Program-made: the position numbers and the translations under genes
The notes under the pieces: model-generated
The model's database searches: none
The model's input: the letters and a program-made list of their open reading frames with translations, nothing else
What the model was told of the DNA's origin: nothing
Assembly (NCBI RefSeq): GCF_000582785.1
Contig: NZ_HG931173.1
Location: forward strand, 1,303,469-1,367,468
Reading direction: 5' to 3'
From: Candidatus Blastococcus massiliensis AP3
Lineage (GTDB): Bacteria; Actinomycetota; Actinomycetes; Mycobacteriales; Geodermatophilaceae
DNA length: 64,000 nucleotides
Part shown: positions 48,427 through 58,306 of the stretch, piece by piece
Numbering within the stretch: the first letter of the stretch is position 1
Layout: every line of letters starts with the position of its first letter

Positions 48427-49282
48427 GGCCGGACCTCCTCGCCGCCCGCACGGCCTCCACCGTGCGCAGCGCGTCGACGGACGCGGCGGCGTCGTGCACC
48501 CGTACCCCCCAGGCGCCGGCCTGCGCGGCCAGCACGGTGGTGGCGAGGGTGGCCGCGTCGCGCTCGTCGGCGGGGCGCGGTGCCCCGTCGGGCCCGGCGA
48601 GCAGCCGGCCGAGGAAGGACTTGCGCGAGGCCCCGACCAGCACGGGCAGCCCGAGGGCGGTCATGCGGTCCAGGCCGGCCAGCAGCGCCCAGTTGTGCTC
48701 GGCGCGCTTGGCGAAGCCCAGCCCCGGGTCCAGCACGAGCTGCTCGGGCGCCACCCCTGCGGCGACGACGTCCTCGACGCGGGCGGTGAGCTCCGCGCAG
48801 ACCTCGGTGACCACGTCGCCGTACTGCGCGGCGGCGTACATCTCCCGGCTGTGCCCGCGCCAGTGCATGAGCACCCAGGGGACGCGCGCCTCGGCGACGA
48901 GCTCGGCCATGTTCTTGTCGGCGAGACCGCCGCTGACGTCGTTGACCAGTTCGGCGCCGGCCGCCAGGGCGGCCTCCGCGACCTCGGCGCGGGTGGTGTC
49001 CACGCTCGTCCGCACCCCGGCCGCGGCGAGCTCGCGGATCACCGGCACGACCCGGCCGCACTCCTCCCGGGCGTCGACGCGGTCGGCGCCGGGCCGGGTG
49101 GACTCCCCGCCGACGTCGACGTAGTCGGCCCCCGCGGCATGCATCTCCAGGCCGTGCGCGACCGCCGTCGCCGGATCGGAGAAGCACCCCCCGTCGGAGA
49201 AGGAGTCCGGCGTCACGTTGAGGACGCCCATCACCACGCACCGCCCCGGCCGGGGCAGCGGGATCAGCGGGTGCTCGGTCAC
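48419..49282 (-). CDS. folP: Dihydropteroate synthase
   Basis: This 287-residue TIM barrel has [15 protein letters not shown] (P-loop 1), [11 protein letters not shown] (loop 2), NDVSGG, and the C-terminal [10 protein letters not shown] loop (pABA/sulfonamide site). It joins pABA to the pterin. The start is GTG (VTEHPLIP), overlapping the folE stop by four bases. It is a sulfonamide target. Confidence 0.95.
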   Translation of the reverse strand: MTEHPLIPLPRPGRCVVMGVLNVTPDSFSDGGCFSDPATAVAHGLEMHAAGADYVDVGGESTRPGADRVDAREECGRVVPVIRELAAAGVRTSVDTTRAEVAEAALAAGAELVNDVSGGLADKNMAELVAEARVPWVLMHWRGHSREMYAAAQYGDVVTEVCAELTARVEDVVAAGVAPEQLVLDPGLGFAKRAEHNWALLAGLDRMTALGLPVLVGASRKSFLGRLLAGPDGAPRPADERDAATLATTVLAAQAGAWGVRVHDAAASVDALRTVEAVRAARRSGRG

Positions 49283-49896
49283 CGGCCCAGCACGAGGCTC
49301 ATCGCCTCGGCGCGGGTCGCGGGGTTGTCCCGGAAGATGCCCCGGACCGCGGAGGTGACCGTGGTGGTGCCGGGCTTGCGGATGCCGCGCATCGCCATGC
49401 ACAGGTGCTCCGCCTCGATGACCACGATCACGCCCTGCGGCTTGAGGACGTCGGCCAGCGCGTCGGCGATCTGGCGGGTCATCCGCTCCTGCACCTGGGG
49501 GCGCCGGGCGTAGACCTCGACCAGCCGGGCCACCTTCGACAGCCCGGTCACGCGTCCGTCGGCGCCCGGGATGTAGCCGACGTGCGCGACCCCGTGGAAC
49601 GGCACCAGGTGGTGCTCGCAGGTCGAGTACAGCGCGATGTCCTTGACCAGCACGAGCTCGTCGTGGTTCTCGTCGAACGTCGTCGCCAGGATGTCGTACG
49701 GGTCCTGCCAGAGACCGGCGAACGTCTCGGCGTACGCGCGGGCGACCCGCGCCGGGGTGTCCTGCAGACCGGGGCGGTCGGGATCCTCCCCGATCGCGAA
49801 CAGCAGCTCGCGGACGGCCGCCTCCGCGCGCGCGGAGTCGACGCGGTCGAGCGCGGGCTCGACCCGGTCCTCGGGTTCGCCGGGGATCTCGCTCAC
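49279..49896 (-). CDS. folE: GTP cyclohydrolase I (FolE type)
   Basis: This 205-residue type IA enzyme has the zinc ligands Cys and His in [12 protein letters not shown] and a second Cys in [31 protein letters not shown] and [10 protein letters not shown] are conserved. It makes dihydroneopterin triphosphate. It starts 16 bases after the ftsH stop and begins the folE-folP-folB-folK-DUF3180 run. Confidence 0.96.
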   Translation of the reverse strand: MSEIPGEPEDRVEPALDRVDSARAEAAVRELLFAIGEDPDRPGLQDTPARVARAYAETFAGLWQDPYDILATTFDENHDELVLVKDIALYSTCEHHLVPFHGVAHVGYIPGADGRVTGLSKVARLVEVYARRPQVQERMTRQIADALADVLKPQGVIVVIEAEHLCMAMRGIRKPGTTTVTSAVRGIFRDNPATRAEAMSLVLGR

Positions 49897-49912
49897 GCGC
49901 CCACCCCGGCCG

Positions 49913-51886
49913 TCATCGCTGGACCGGTGCGCCGACGTCCCCGACCGGCGTCGTGTCGTGACCGGCCGATCCGTTGTGCCCTGCCCGCTCCGACGGCGTG
50001 AGGATCGGCGGCTGGTCCGACGGCGTGCGCTTGCCGAAGCCGTTGTACGGCGCGAGCGAGGGCCGCTTGGCGACCGGCGCGCAGATCCGGGCCATGTCCT
50101 CCTTGGAGAGGGTCTCCTTCTCCATCAGCTCGAGCACGAGCTGGTCCAGGACGTGCCGGTACTCGACCAGGATCTCCCAGGCCTCGTCGTGGGCGGCCTC
50201 GATCAGCGCCCGGATCTCGCCGTCGATGTCCGCGGCGACGGCCTCGGAGTAGTCCGGACGGGACCCCATGTCGCGGCCCATGAAGGGCTCGGCGGCGTCG
50301 CTCCCGTACTTGACCGCGCCGAGCTTGGCGCTCATGCCGTACTGGGTGACCATCGCCCGGGCCATCGAGGTGGCCTTCTCGATGTCGTTGCCCGCTCCGG
50401 TGGTCGGCTCGTGGAAGACCAGCTCCTCGGCGGCGCGACCACCCAGCGCGTAGGCCAGGGTGTCGATCATCTCCGAGCGGGTCTGGGTGTACTTGTCCTC
50501 GACCGGCAGGACGAGCGTGTGCCCCAGTGAGCGGCCGCGCGGCATGATCGTGACCTTGTGCACGGGGTCGAGGTTCGGCAGCGCGTGGGCCACCAGAGCG
50601 TGCCCGCCCTCGTGGTAGGCGGTCACCTTCTTCTCCTTCTCGCTCATCGCCCGCGTCTTGCGCTCGGGGCCCGCCGTGACCCGGTCGATGGCCTCCTCGA
50701 GCGTCTCGTCGGTGATCAGCGAGCCGTTGTGGCGGGCGGTGAGCAGCGCGCCCTCGTTGAGCACGTTCGCGAGATCGGCGCCGGTGAAGCCCGGGGTGCG
50801 GCGGGCGAGGGTCTCCAGGTCGACGTCGGGGGCGAGCGGCTTGCCCTTGGCGTGCACGGAGAGGATCGCCTTGCGGCCCTCGAGGTCGGGCCGGTCGACG
50901 GCGATCTGCCGGTCGAAGCGGCCCGGGCGCAGCAGCGCCGGGTCGAGGATGTCCGGCCGGTTCGTCGCGGCGATCATGATCACGCCGCCCTTGGCGTCGA
51001 AGCCGTCCATCTCGACGAGCATCTGGTTGAGGGTCTGCTCGCGCTCGTCGTGGCCGCCGCCCATGCCCGCGCCGCGGTGCCGGCCGACGGCGTCGATCTC
51101 GTCGACGAAGATGATCGCCGGGGCGTTCTCCTTGGCCTCCTTGAACAGGTCGCGAACGCGGCTGGCACCGACACCGACGAACATCTCGACGAAGTCCGAG
51201 CCGGAGATGGAGAAGAACGGGACCCCGGCCTCGCCGGCGACGGCGCGGGCGAGCAGGGTCTTGCCGGTCCCGGGGGGACCGAACAGCAGCACGCCCTTGG
51301 GGATCTTCGCGCCGACGGCCTGGAACTTGACCGGGTTCTGCAGGAAGTCCTTGATCTCGTGCAGTTCCTCGATGGCCTCGTCGGCCCCGGCGACATCCGA
51401 GAACGTCGTCTTCGGGGTGTCCTTGGTGACCTGCTTGGCCTTGGACTTGCCGAAGGCCATGACGCCGCGGCCGCCGCCCTGCATCGAGTTGAACAGCCAG
51501 AACAGCAGGAGCAGCAGGATCAGGAACGGCAGGAAGCCGATGAGCAGGCTGACCAGGAGGCTCTCCTGGGTGACGTTGGTGTCGAAGTCCTCGGTGTCGC
51601 CCTCGCGGAGCAGCTCGACCAGGGTCTCCTCGACGGCCACCGGGTAGGAGGCGGTGACCTCGGTGCTGCCCTCGACCTCGTCGCGCAGCTGCAGCTCGAG
51701 GGTCTGCTCCTTGGTGTTGAGCGTCGCGGACTCGACGTTGTCGTCCTCGATCTGGGCCAGGGCAGTGGCCGTCGAGACCTCCTGGAGGGCGCCGTTTCCG
51801 CGGAAGAGGGACGACAGCGTGAGGGTCAGGATGATGACGATGACGACCCAGAACCACACGGAGCGGTAGAACTTCTTACGTTCCAT
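49913..51886 (-). CDS. ftsH: ATP-dependent zinc metalloprotease FtsH
   Basis: This 657-residue protein has two membrane helices (about 10-28 and 112-133), an AAA domain with Walker A GPPGTGKT (203-210), the SRH region with [18 protein letters not shown], and the zinc site HEGGH (425-429). The tail is disordered. It degrades membrane and cytosolic proteins. It sits between hpt and the folate genes, a common actinomycete order. Confidence 0.96.
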   Translation of the reverse strand: MERKKFYRSVWFWVVIVIILTLTLSSLFRGNGALQEVSTATALAQIEDDNVESATLNTKEQTLELQLRDEVEGSTEVTASYPVAVEETLVELLREGDTEDFDTNVTQESLLVSLLIGFLPFLILLLLLFWLFNSMQGGGRGVMAFGKSKAKQVTKDTPKTTFSDVAGADEAIEELHEIKDFLQNPVKFQAVGAKIPKGVLLFGPPGTGKTLLARAVAGEAGVPFFSISGSDFVEMFVGVGASRVRDLFKEAKENAPAIIFVDEIDAVGRHRGAGMGGGHDEREQTLNQMLVEMDGFDAKGGVIMIAATNRPDILDPALLRPGRFDRQIAVDRPDLEGRKAILSVHAKGKPLAPDVDLETLARRTPGFTGADLANVLNEGALLTARHNGSLITDETLEEAIDRVTAGPERKTRAMSEKEKKVTAYHEGGHALVAHALPNLDPVHKVTIMPRGRSLGHTLVLPVEDKYTQTRSEMIDTLAYALGGRAAEELVFHEPTTGAGNDIEKATSMARAMVTQYGMSAKLGAVKYGSDAAEPFMGRDMGSRPDYSEAVAADIDGEIRALIEAAHDEAWEILVEYRHVLDQLVLELMEKETLSKEDMARICAPVAKRPSLAPYNGFGKRTPSDQPPILTPSERAGHNGSAGHDTTPVGDVGAPVQR

Positions 51887-52110
51887 ACACCGATGCCGGG
51901 CACCGGCGTGGCCGGTCTGCCCGTCGACCCTCCCGATCGTCCGGTGACACTGCCTGCAACTGGGGCAGGAGACCCCGGCGCCGGAGCAGCGTCGTCACGA
52001 TCGACGGTACACCGGGCGACCTGTGGATTCCCCGGCCGTGACACTGTCGCCCTACCGGGCGACACCGCGGCCAGGTGCCGTCCCCCTGCGGCGCGGAGCC
52101 GCTGCGTCAA

Positions 52111-52695
52111 CTACGCGTAGATCTCTTCCTTGAGCGTCGCGATGTAGGGCAGGTCGCGGTAGCGCTCGGCGTAGTCGAGGCCGTAGCCGACGACGAACTC
52201 GTTCGGGATGTCGAACCCGATGTACTTCACCGGCACCTCGACCTTGACGGCGTCGGGCTTGCGCAGCAGCGCGCAGACCTCCAGGGACGCCGGCTGGCGG
52301 CCACCCAGGTTCTTGAGCAGCCAGGACAGGGTGAGCCCGGAGTCGATGATGTCCTCGAGCACCAGCACGTGCTTGCCGGTGATGTCGCGGTCGAGGTCCT
52401 TGAGGATGCGCACCACGCCGGAGGAGCTGGTCGCCGACCCGTAGGACGACACGGCCATGAACTCCATCTGCGTGGGCAGTTGCAGCGCGCGGGCGAAGTC
52501 GCTCATGAACAGCACCGCGCCCTTGAGGACGCCGACGAGGAGGACCTCCCTGCCGGCGTAGTCGATGGCGATCTGGGCGGTGAGCTCGCCGATCTTCGCC
52601 CGGATCTGCTCCTCGCTCAGCAGCACGTGGTCGATGTCGGGCCCGTAGCCGTGGTCGTTGCCCAGGGCCCCGGTGCTGCTGCCGGCGTCGGTCAC
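52111..52695 (-). CDS. hpt: Hypoxanthine phosphoribosyltransferase
   Basis: This 194-residue protein has the PRPP-binding motif [18 protein letters not shown], the loop [14 protein letters not shown], and the start signature [19 protein letters not shown]. It salvages hypoxanthine and guanine. GTG shares its G with the tilS stop (TAGTG). It ends 224 bases before ftsH. Confidence 0.94.
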   Translation of the reverse strand: MTDAGSSTGALGNDHGYGPDIDHVLLSEEQIRAKIGELTAQIAIDYAGREVLLVGVLKGAVLFMSDFARALQLPTQMEFMAVSSYGSATSSSGVVRILKDLDRDITGKHVLVLEDIIDSGLTLSWLLKNLGGRQPASLEVCALLRKPDAVKVEVPVKYIGFDIPNEFVVGYGLDYAERYRDLPYIATLKEEIYA

Positions 52696-53714
52696 TACGG
52701 CTCCTCGAACTCTGCAGATGTGTCGTGCGCACGAGCTGCCCGCGGAGCGGGGCCCTGCAGGACCAGCCTGCCAGACGTGCGGACGACGCCCGCGCCGCCC
52801 GGCAGATCCACTCTCCCCTGACCGCTCCAGCGCACCAGGAGGGCGTCCACGGCGGTCAGGTGCACCGCCTGCAGGTCGGGCACCCCACCGGCGCGCAGCC
52901 AGCCGCGGAGCACCCTCGTCCGCAGTGCCACGGGGAGCGCCGCGACGTCGACGGCGGGCAGTCCTTCCTCGTCGGCCAGGCGGGCGAGATGTGTGCCGGC
53001 GAGGTCGTCGAGAGCGTCGAGGTCCGCGCGCAGCAGCGCCGCGGTGCGCGCGAGGGCCGGCGCGACCCCTCCCCCGAGCACGTCCTCCAGCAGCGGCAGC
53101 ACCTCGGTGCGCAGCCGCACCCGGGTGTAGGCGGGGTCGTCGTTCCAGGGGTCGTCCCAGACCGGCAGCTCCTGGGCGGCGCAGGCGGCGCGTGTCGTCG
53201 TCCGCCGGACCTGGAGGAGCGGCCGCCACCAGGTGGTGCCGCCGTCCACCCGCTGCTCGACCATCCCGGCCACCGAGCGGGGCCCGGAACCGCGGCCGAG
53301 TCCCAGCAGCACGGTCTCGGCCTGGTCGTCCAGGGTGTGGCCCAGCGCCACCCGCGCCCCGTGCTCGTCCGCGGCCGCGGCCAGCGCGGCGTACCGAGCC
53401 GCCCGCGCCGCGGCCTCCGGGCCGCCCGCGCCGCGCACGTCCACGCGGGTGACCAGCACCGGCGCGAGGCCCATCCCGCGCAGCAGCGTCGCGGTCCGCT
53501 CGGCGCGGTCCGCCGAGCCCGGCTGCAGTCCGTGGTCCACGGTGACCGCCCCGGCCGGCACTCCGGCCCGGGGCGCCTCGAAGGCGACCGCCGCGGCCAG
53601 CGCCAGGGAGTCCGCTCCCCCGCTGCACGCCACCAGCACCGGCTGCTCCGCCGCGACCAGCCCGGGGCGGACCGCGCTGCGGACCTGCGCGACCGCCGGG
53701 GACGGGCCGGCCAC
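52695..53714 (-). CDS. tilS: tRNA(Ile)-lysidine synthetase
   Basis: This 339-residue protein has the PP-loop SGGADS (31-36), [29 protein letters not shown] and RPLLQVRR. It converts C34 of tRNA-Ile(CAU) to lysidine, so AUA is decoded. GTG starts two bases after the zincin stop. The C-terminal substrate-binding domain is the short form. Confidence 0.92.
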   Translation of the reverse strand: MAGPSPAVAQVRSAVRPGLVAAEQPVLVACSGGADSLALAAAVAFEAPRAGVPAGAVTVDHGLQPGSADRAERTATLLRGMGLAPVLVTRVDVRGAGGPEAAARAARYAALAAAADEHGARVALGHTLDDQAETVLLGLGRGSGPRSVAGMVEQRVDGGTTWWRPLLQVRRTTTRAACAAQELPVWDDPWNDDPAYTRVRLRTEVLPLLEDVLGGGVAPALARTAALLRADLDALDDLAGTHLARLADEEGLPAVDVAALPVALRTRVLRGWLRAGGVPDLQAVHLTAVDALLVRWSGQGRVDLPGGAGVVRTSGRLVLQGPAPRAARAHDTSAEFEEP

Positions 53715-53716
53715 GC

Positions 53717-54799
53717 TCAGGCCGGGATGGCCGGCCGGCCCAGGACCCGCTCGACCCAGCGCTCGGGAGCGGTGAGCTCCTCGATGAGCGGCAGGTTCGC
53801 CGGCTTCACCCACACCTGGTTGAAGCCCTCCATGCCGACCCGGTCGATGACGCCGCCGACGAACACCCGGCCGTCGGCGTACTGCTTCATCTTCTGCTCC
53901 AGCCCGAGCAGCCGGCGCAGCACGCGGTCGAGCGGGCCGCGGCCCTTGCGACGCTGGGCGAAGCGCTTGCGCAGGGTGCGCACCGTCGGCACGACGTCCG
54001 GGCCGACGCCGTCCATCACGTACTCGGCGTGGCCCTCGACGAGGCTCATCACTGCGGTGACCCGGTCGAGCACCTCGCGCTGGCGGGGATCGCGGACCAG
54101 CGCCATCAGGCCCTCGGACTCGCCGTCGGCGCCCCGGATCGCGTCGCCGACGCCGCGGAGCAGGTCCTGCAGGCGGTCGCGCAGGACGTCGGCGGTCAGG
54201 TCGGTGGCGTCGACGAACTCCGCGATCTGGCTCTCGAGGTAGGGCCGCAGCCACGGGACGGCGGTGAACTGGAGTTGATGGGTGACCTCGTGAAGGCACA
54301 CCCAGAGCCGGAAGTCCGAGGGGTCGACGCCGAGCTTCTGCTCGGTGGCCACGATGTTCGGCGCCACGAGGAGCAGCCGGCCGCCGGTGCCGAAGACCTC
54401 GTACTGACCGAGCACGCGGGAGCTGAGGAAGGCCAGGACGCCGCCGGCCTGGATCCCGGTCGCCCGCGAGCCGATGGCGGTGGCGAGCGCACCGGGGCGG
54501 CTGCCCTGCTTCTCGGCGAGCGCGTCGACGAGCGGGTCGAGCAGCGCCGACATCCCGCGGGCGTTGGCATCGACCCAGCCGGGACGGTCGACGACGGCGA
54601 CCTCCGGGAGCGGTCCCCCGGCGACGGCGGTCATGCCGGTGAGGCGCTCGACGTGCGCGACGGCAGTGGCCGCGGCCTCGTGGAGTTCGCGGACGACCGC
54701 GGCGGCCTCCTCGCGGGTGGTGCTCGGTCCTGGCCCGGCGAGCCGGCGGGCGGTCCGGCCGGCGAGGTCCCAGTCGACCATCGAGGAGGCGCTGCTCAT
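53717..54799 (-). CDS. DUF2342-type zinc-dependent metallopeptidase (zincin)
   Basis: This 360-residue protein has HEVTH (170-174) in [14 protein letters not shown], followed by [13 protein letters not shown], which supplies the third ligand Glu, and a basic C-terminal part. Members are annotated as coenzyme F420 biosynthesis-associated or zinc-dependent metalloproteases of unknown substrate. It lies between dacB and tilS as in other actinomycetes. Confidence 0.87.
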   Translation of the reverse strand: MSSASSMVDWDLAGRTARRLAGPGPSTTREEAAAVVRELHEAAATAVAHVERLTGMTAVAGGPLPEVAVVDRPGWVDANARGMSALLDPLVDALAEKQGSRPGALATAIGSRATGIQAGGVLAFLSSRVLGQYEVFGTGGRLLLVAPNIVATEQKLGVDPSDFRLWVCLHEVTHQLQFTAVPWLRPYLESQIAEFVDATDLTADVLRDRLQDLLRGVGDAIRGADGESEGLMALVRDPRQREVLDRVTAVMSLVEGHAEYVMDGVGPDVVPTVRTLRKRFAQRRKGRGPLDRVLRRLLGLEQKMKQYADGRVFVGGVIDRVGMEGFNQVWVKPANLPLIEELTAPERWVERVLGRPAIPA

Positions 54800-54841
54800 C
54801 GCCTCACCGTACCCGCGGCGGCGGCTGCGCTCCGGCCGTCG

Positions 54842-56263
54842 CTACCTGCAGCCGCAGGCGGCCAGGGCGGCGGCGACGTCGTCGAGCGCGTCCTCGGCGG
54901 CCGCCTCGCTGCCCGACCCGTCGGCGAGGACGGCGAAGGCCAGTAGGCGACCGTCCGCGGTCACCGTCGTGCCGGCGAGGGCGTGCACGCCCAGCAGGGT
55001 CCCGGTCTTGGCGCGCACCGCGCCGGGCGCGGTAGCGGCGTCGCCCCGGTCGAACAGCGTGCCGTCGTACCCGGCGACCGGCAGCCCGGACAGCAGCGCC
55101 GAGGCGCCCGGGATCGAGCCGTCGGCCGCGCCGGCCACCACCTCGGTGAGCACGCCGGCGGGGACCTGGTTCAGCCGGGAGAGGCCGCTGCCGTCGGACA
55201 GGTCGACGCCGCCGGTCCCGACGCCGGCGTCCGACAGCGCGGCGACGACCGCGTCCGCCGCGCCCTCGAAGGAGGCCGGCAGGTCGCGGGCCAGCGCCAC
55301 GTGGCGCGCCAGCGCCTCGGCGAGCACGTTGTCCGACATCGACAGCATCTGCTCGACCAGCCGGGCGACGGGTGCGGACTGCACGGTGCCCAGCGTCTTG
55401 GCTCCCGCGGGCGCCTCCCCCAGCACGACGGTGGCCCGGGGCGCGCCCAGCGCGTCGGCGAGCGCCGCGCCGGCGTCGATGCCGGGCTGGCCGCTGCGGG
55501 CCTGAGAACCCGGGCTGACCCGTGCGCCGTCGACCGCGGTCGCGGTGATGGGGGCGGCGTAGCTGGACGGCGCGTCGGCCGGGCCCCAGCCTGCGGCGGT
55601 GAGCGGACCGGTGAACAGCGAGCTGTCGACGACGACCCGGGTCACCGTGGTGCCGGCGGGGAGGGCGGCGACCACCTGCGCGGCGAGGTCGGCGACCGTC
55701 GGGGCACCGGAGTAGGTCTGCGAGGGCGAGGTGCGCGAGAGCGTCGGGTCGCCGCCGCCGACGAGGACCACCTCCCCTGGAGCGGCGCCGGCGACGACCG
55801 TCGTCGGCAGGGTCTCGGAGGGGTCGATCGTGGTGAGCGCGGCGACGGCGGTCAGGAGCTTGGCGGTGGACGCCGGGACGGAGGGGTCGTCGGCGTCGAG
55901 GCCGAGCAGGACCTCCCCGGTGGCGACGTCGAGGACCTCCGCGGAGACGCCCGTCCCGAGGCCCGGGGCCGCCAGCAGCGGCTGCAGGCGGGCGGCGAGG
56001 ACCGCGGGATCGAGGGCGGGCGCGGCGCTGTCGAGGGACGCCAGCACCGGCGTCACCTCGCCCAGCTCGGGCAGCTCGGCGTCGGGGACCGTCACCGTCC
56101 CGGTGGCGGTCGACTCGCCCCCACCACCGAGGCCGCCGGCGAGGGCCACACCACCGCCGGCGAGGAGGACGACGAGTGCGACGCTCCCCAGTGCGATGCG
56201 CCGACGGAACCGTCCGGTCTTCGCTGTGACGATCGTCGAACCGCTCGACGCGATGGTGCCCAC
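54842..56263 (-). CDS. dacB: D-alanyl-D-alanine carboxypeptidase/endopeptidase (PBP4, DacB family)
   Basis: This 473-residue class C low-molecular-weight PBP has a cytoplasmic tail, one membrane/signal helix (about 23-43), SxxK as STAK (132-135), SxN as SDN in [14 protein letters not shown], and KTG in [13 protein letters not shown]. It trims peptidoglycan peptides outside the cell. It is divergent from ppa, with 56 bases between the starts. Confidence 0.92.
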   Translation of the reverse strand: MGTIASSGSTIVTAKTGRFRRRIALGSVALVVLLAGGGVALAGGLGGGGESTATGTVTVPDAELPELGEVTPVLASLDSAAPALDPAVLAARLQPLLAAPGLGTGVSAEVLDVATGEVLLGLDADDPSVPASTAKLLTAVAALTTIDPSETLPTTVVAGAAPGEVVLVGGGDPTLSRTSPSQTYSGAPTVADLAAQVVAALPAGTTVTRVVVDSSLFTGPLTAAGWGPADAPSSYAAPITATAVDGARVSPGSQARSGQPGIDAGAALADALGAPRATVVLGEAPAGAKTLGTVQSAPVARLVEQMLSMSDNVLAEALARHVALARDLPASFEGAADAVVAALSDAGVGTGGVDLSDGSGLSRLNQVPAGVLTEVVAGAADGSIPGASALLSGLPVAGYDGTLFDRGDAATAPGAVRAKTGTLLGVHALAGTTVTADGRLLAFAVLADGSGSEAAAEDALDDVAAALAACGCR

Positions 56264-56319
56264 CCCCCAATCGGTACCTCCGAGGATCGCGCGGAGGCAC
56301 CATGGGAGAGACTAGGCGC

Positions 56320-56814
56320 GTGCAGTTCGACGTGACGGTAGAAATCCCGAAGGGCCAGCGGAACAAGTACGAGCTGGACCATGCCACCGGACGCATCCGA
56401 TTGGACCGGATGCTGTTCACCTCAACCCGCTATCCGGCGGACTACGGCTACATCGAGAACACCCTGGGCCAGGACGGCGACCCGCTCGACGCCCTGGTGC
56501 TGCTCGAGGAGCCGACCTTCCCCGGGTGCCTGATCACCTGCCGGGCCATCGGCATGTTCCGCATGACCGACGAGGCGGGCGGGGACGACAAGGTCCTCAC
56601 CGTGCCGGCGACCGACCCGCGGATGTCGCACCTCATGGACATCACCGACGTGTCGGAGTTCGACCGCCTGGAGATCCAGCACTTCTTCGAGACCTACAAG
56701 GACCTCGAGCCCGGCAAGTCCGTCGAGGGCGCCGAGTGGGTCGGCCGCGAAGCGGCCGAGGAGGAGATCCGGGCGTCGCTCGAGCGCGCCAAGAATCAGG
56801 CGCCGCACCACTGA
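56320..56814 (+). CDS. ppa: Inorganic pyrophosphatase
   Basis: This 164-residue family I enzyme has [33 protein letters not shown], and the metal-binding signature [11 protein letters not shown]. It hydrolyses pyrophosphate. GTG at 56320 ([10 protein letters not shown]) lies six bases after GAGACT and fits the family's N-terminus better than the ATG six codons earlier. Hairpins follow. Confidence 0.95.
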   Translation: MQFDVTVEIPKGQRNKYELDHATGRIRLDRMLFTSTRYPADYGYIENTLGQDGDPLDALVLLEEPTFPGCLITCRAIGMFRMTDEAGGDDKVLTVPATDPRMSHLMDITDVSEFDRLEIQHFFETYKDLEPGKSVEGAEWVGREAAEEEIRASLERAKNQAPHH

Positions 56815-56851
56815 CCAGACGTCCCCGGCCCTTCGGGTCCCCGAGCGCACC

Positions 56852-56887
56852 GACGGCGGCTCACCTCTCGCGAGGTGGGTCGCCGTC
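56852..56887 (+). terminator. Hairpin after ppa
   Basis: GACGGCG (56852-56858) pairs with CGCCGTC (56881-56887), with CACCTC/GAGGTG as the upper stem around TCGC. It begins 37 bases after the ppa stop. Confidence 0.7.
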
Positions 56888-56924
56888 AGCGTTCTCGGGC
56901 CCTGGTCCGGGTGCCGGGAACGAC

Positions 56925-56958
56925 GCAGCGGGCCCGTCCTGGAGGACGGACCCGCTGC
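56925..56958 (-). terminator. Hairpin directly downstream of tRNA-Thr(CGT)
   Basis: A 16-bp stem with one mismatch has arms GCAGCGGGCCCGTCCT (56925-56940) and AGGACGGACCCGCTGC (56943-56958). It lies nine bases beyond the 3' end of the tRNA on the minus strand and probably also backs up ppa termination. Confidence 0.7.
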
Positions 56959-56967
56959 GGTGAGGAG

Positions 56968-57040
56968 AGCCGCCTGTCGGAATCGAACCGACGACCTTCT
57001 CATTACGAGTGAGATGCTCTACCGACTGAGCTAAGGCGGC
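56968..57040 (-). tRNA. tRNA-Thr (anticodon CGT)
   Basis: A 73-base minus-strand cloverleaf has acceptor GCCGCCT/AGGCGGC, a D-arm with AGCTCAGTCGGTAGAGC, the anticodon loop CTCGTAA giving CGT, and a T-arm TCGGTTCGATTCCGA. It decodes ACG. CCA is not encoded. Confidence 0.97.
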
Positions 57041-57109
57041 GGACGTGCCCGCACAGACTACGGCACCCCCGACGCCGTCCGGCGCCGGGGCGGGGCACTG
57101 CGCGGGGCG

Positions 57110-58306
57110 TCAGGCGGGCAGTCGCAGCGCCACCGTGAGCGCCTCCAGGGCGAACTGCGGCTTGACGTTCTGCTCCAGCGCGGTGCGGCAGTCGAGGATC
57201 GCGTCGATCCGCCGCAGCGCCCCTTCGGCGCCGATCCGGCGGGCCAGCTCGAGGGCGTCGGCACGGCGGTCGGGGTGGTTGAGCGGCAGGTCCGCGGTCG
57301 GGGATCCACCGCTGCTCATGGCGGCGAGGACCATCGCGTCGCGGTACAGACCCGCGAGGTCGACCAGCGCGCGGTCCAGGGCGTCGCGTCCGATGCGGGT
57401 GGCGCGCGACTTCTGCCGCCGCTCCAGCTCCTTGAGCTGACCCGCGCTCCCCCGCGCTGCCGCGACGACGCCCGGCCCGCGGGCGCCCACGCCCAGGCTG
57501 TTCTTCAGCGCCTCGGTCTCGGCCCCGTCGAGGACCTCGGTCGCGGCCTCCGTCTCCTCCTTCGCGGAGCCGACGAGGTCGTCGGCGGCCTCCATGCAGG
57601 CGCCGAGGGACACCAGCCGCAGGGGGACGTCGAGGACGGCCTTGCGGGCCAGCCGGGCCTCCTCGTCCCGGGCCAGCCGGCGGGCGCGACCCACGTGGCC
57701 GCCCGAGGCGGCGGCCGACCACGCGGCCAGGGCCGGGTCGACGCCGTCACCGACCAGCACCTCGGCGATCGCCGCCGCCGGTGGGGTGCGCAGCGCGACC
57801 ACCCGGCACCGGGACCGGATGGTCACCGGGACGTCGTCGGGGTGCAGGCTCGGCGCGCAGAGCATGACCACCGTCCGGGGCGGCGGCTCCTCGATCATCT
57901 TGAGCACGGCGTTGGCGGCCGACTCGCTCATGCGGTCGGCGTCCTCCACGATGATCATCTGCCAGCGCCCCTGGGAGGGCGACCGGCCGGCGACGCGCAC
58001 CAGCTCGCGGGCCTCGGCGACGCCGATGGAGAGCCCGTCCGGGACGATCACGGTGACGTCGGCGTGGGTGCCGGCCAGCACCGTCCGGCACGCGTGGCAC
58101 GTGCCGTCGCCGCCGTCCGGGCACTGCAGGGCAGCGGCGAAGGCGCGGGCGGCGACCGACCGGCCGGAGCCCGGGGGCCCGGTGAACAGCCAGGCGTGGG
58201 TCATCGCCGTCGGGTCGGTGATGGCGGTCCGGAGCTCCTCGACCACCGCCCGCTGGCCGATGACCCGTGTCCAGACGCCCTCGGTGGCCGCGACCGCGGT
58301 GCTCAC
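57110..58306 (-). CDS. holB: DNA polymerase III subunit delta'
   Basis: This 398-residue clamp-loader subunit has the AAA+ core with GPPGSGRSVAARAFA in the P-loop position (Lys replaced by Arg, consistent with a non-hydrolysing subunit), a zinc cluster with CPDGGDGTCHAC, VEDADRMSESAANAVLKMIE, and TIRSRCRVVALRT. GTG overlaps the tmk stop by four bases. The order topA - tmk - holB is a common actinomycete arrangement. Confidence 0.93.
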   Translation of the reverse strand: MSTAVAATEGVWTRVIGQRAVVEELRTAITDPTAMTHAWLFTGPPGSGRSVAARAFAAALQCPDGGDGTCHACRTVLAGTHADVTVIVPDGLSIGVAEARELVRVAGRSPSQGRWQMIIVEDADRMSESAANAVLKMIEEPPPRTVVMLCAPSLHPDDVPVTIRSRCRVVALRTPPAAAIAEVLVGDGVDPALAAWSAAASGGHVGRARRLARDEEARLARKAVLDVPLRLVSLGACMEAADDLVGSAKEETEAATEVLDGAETEALKNSLGVGARGPGVVAAARGSAGQLKELERRQKSRATRIGRDALDRALVDLAGLYRDAMVLAAMSSGGSPTADLPLNHPDRRADALELARRIGAEGALRRIDAILDCRTALEQNVKPQFALEALTVALRLPA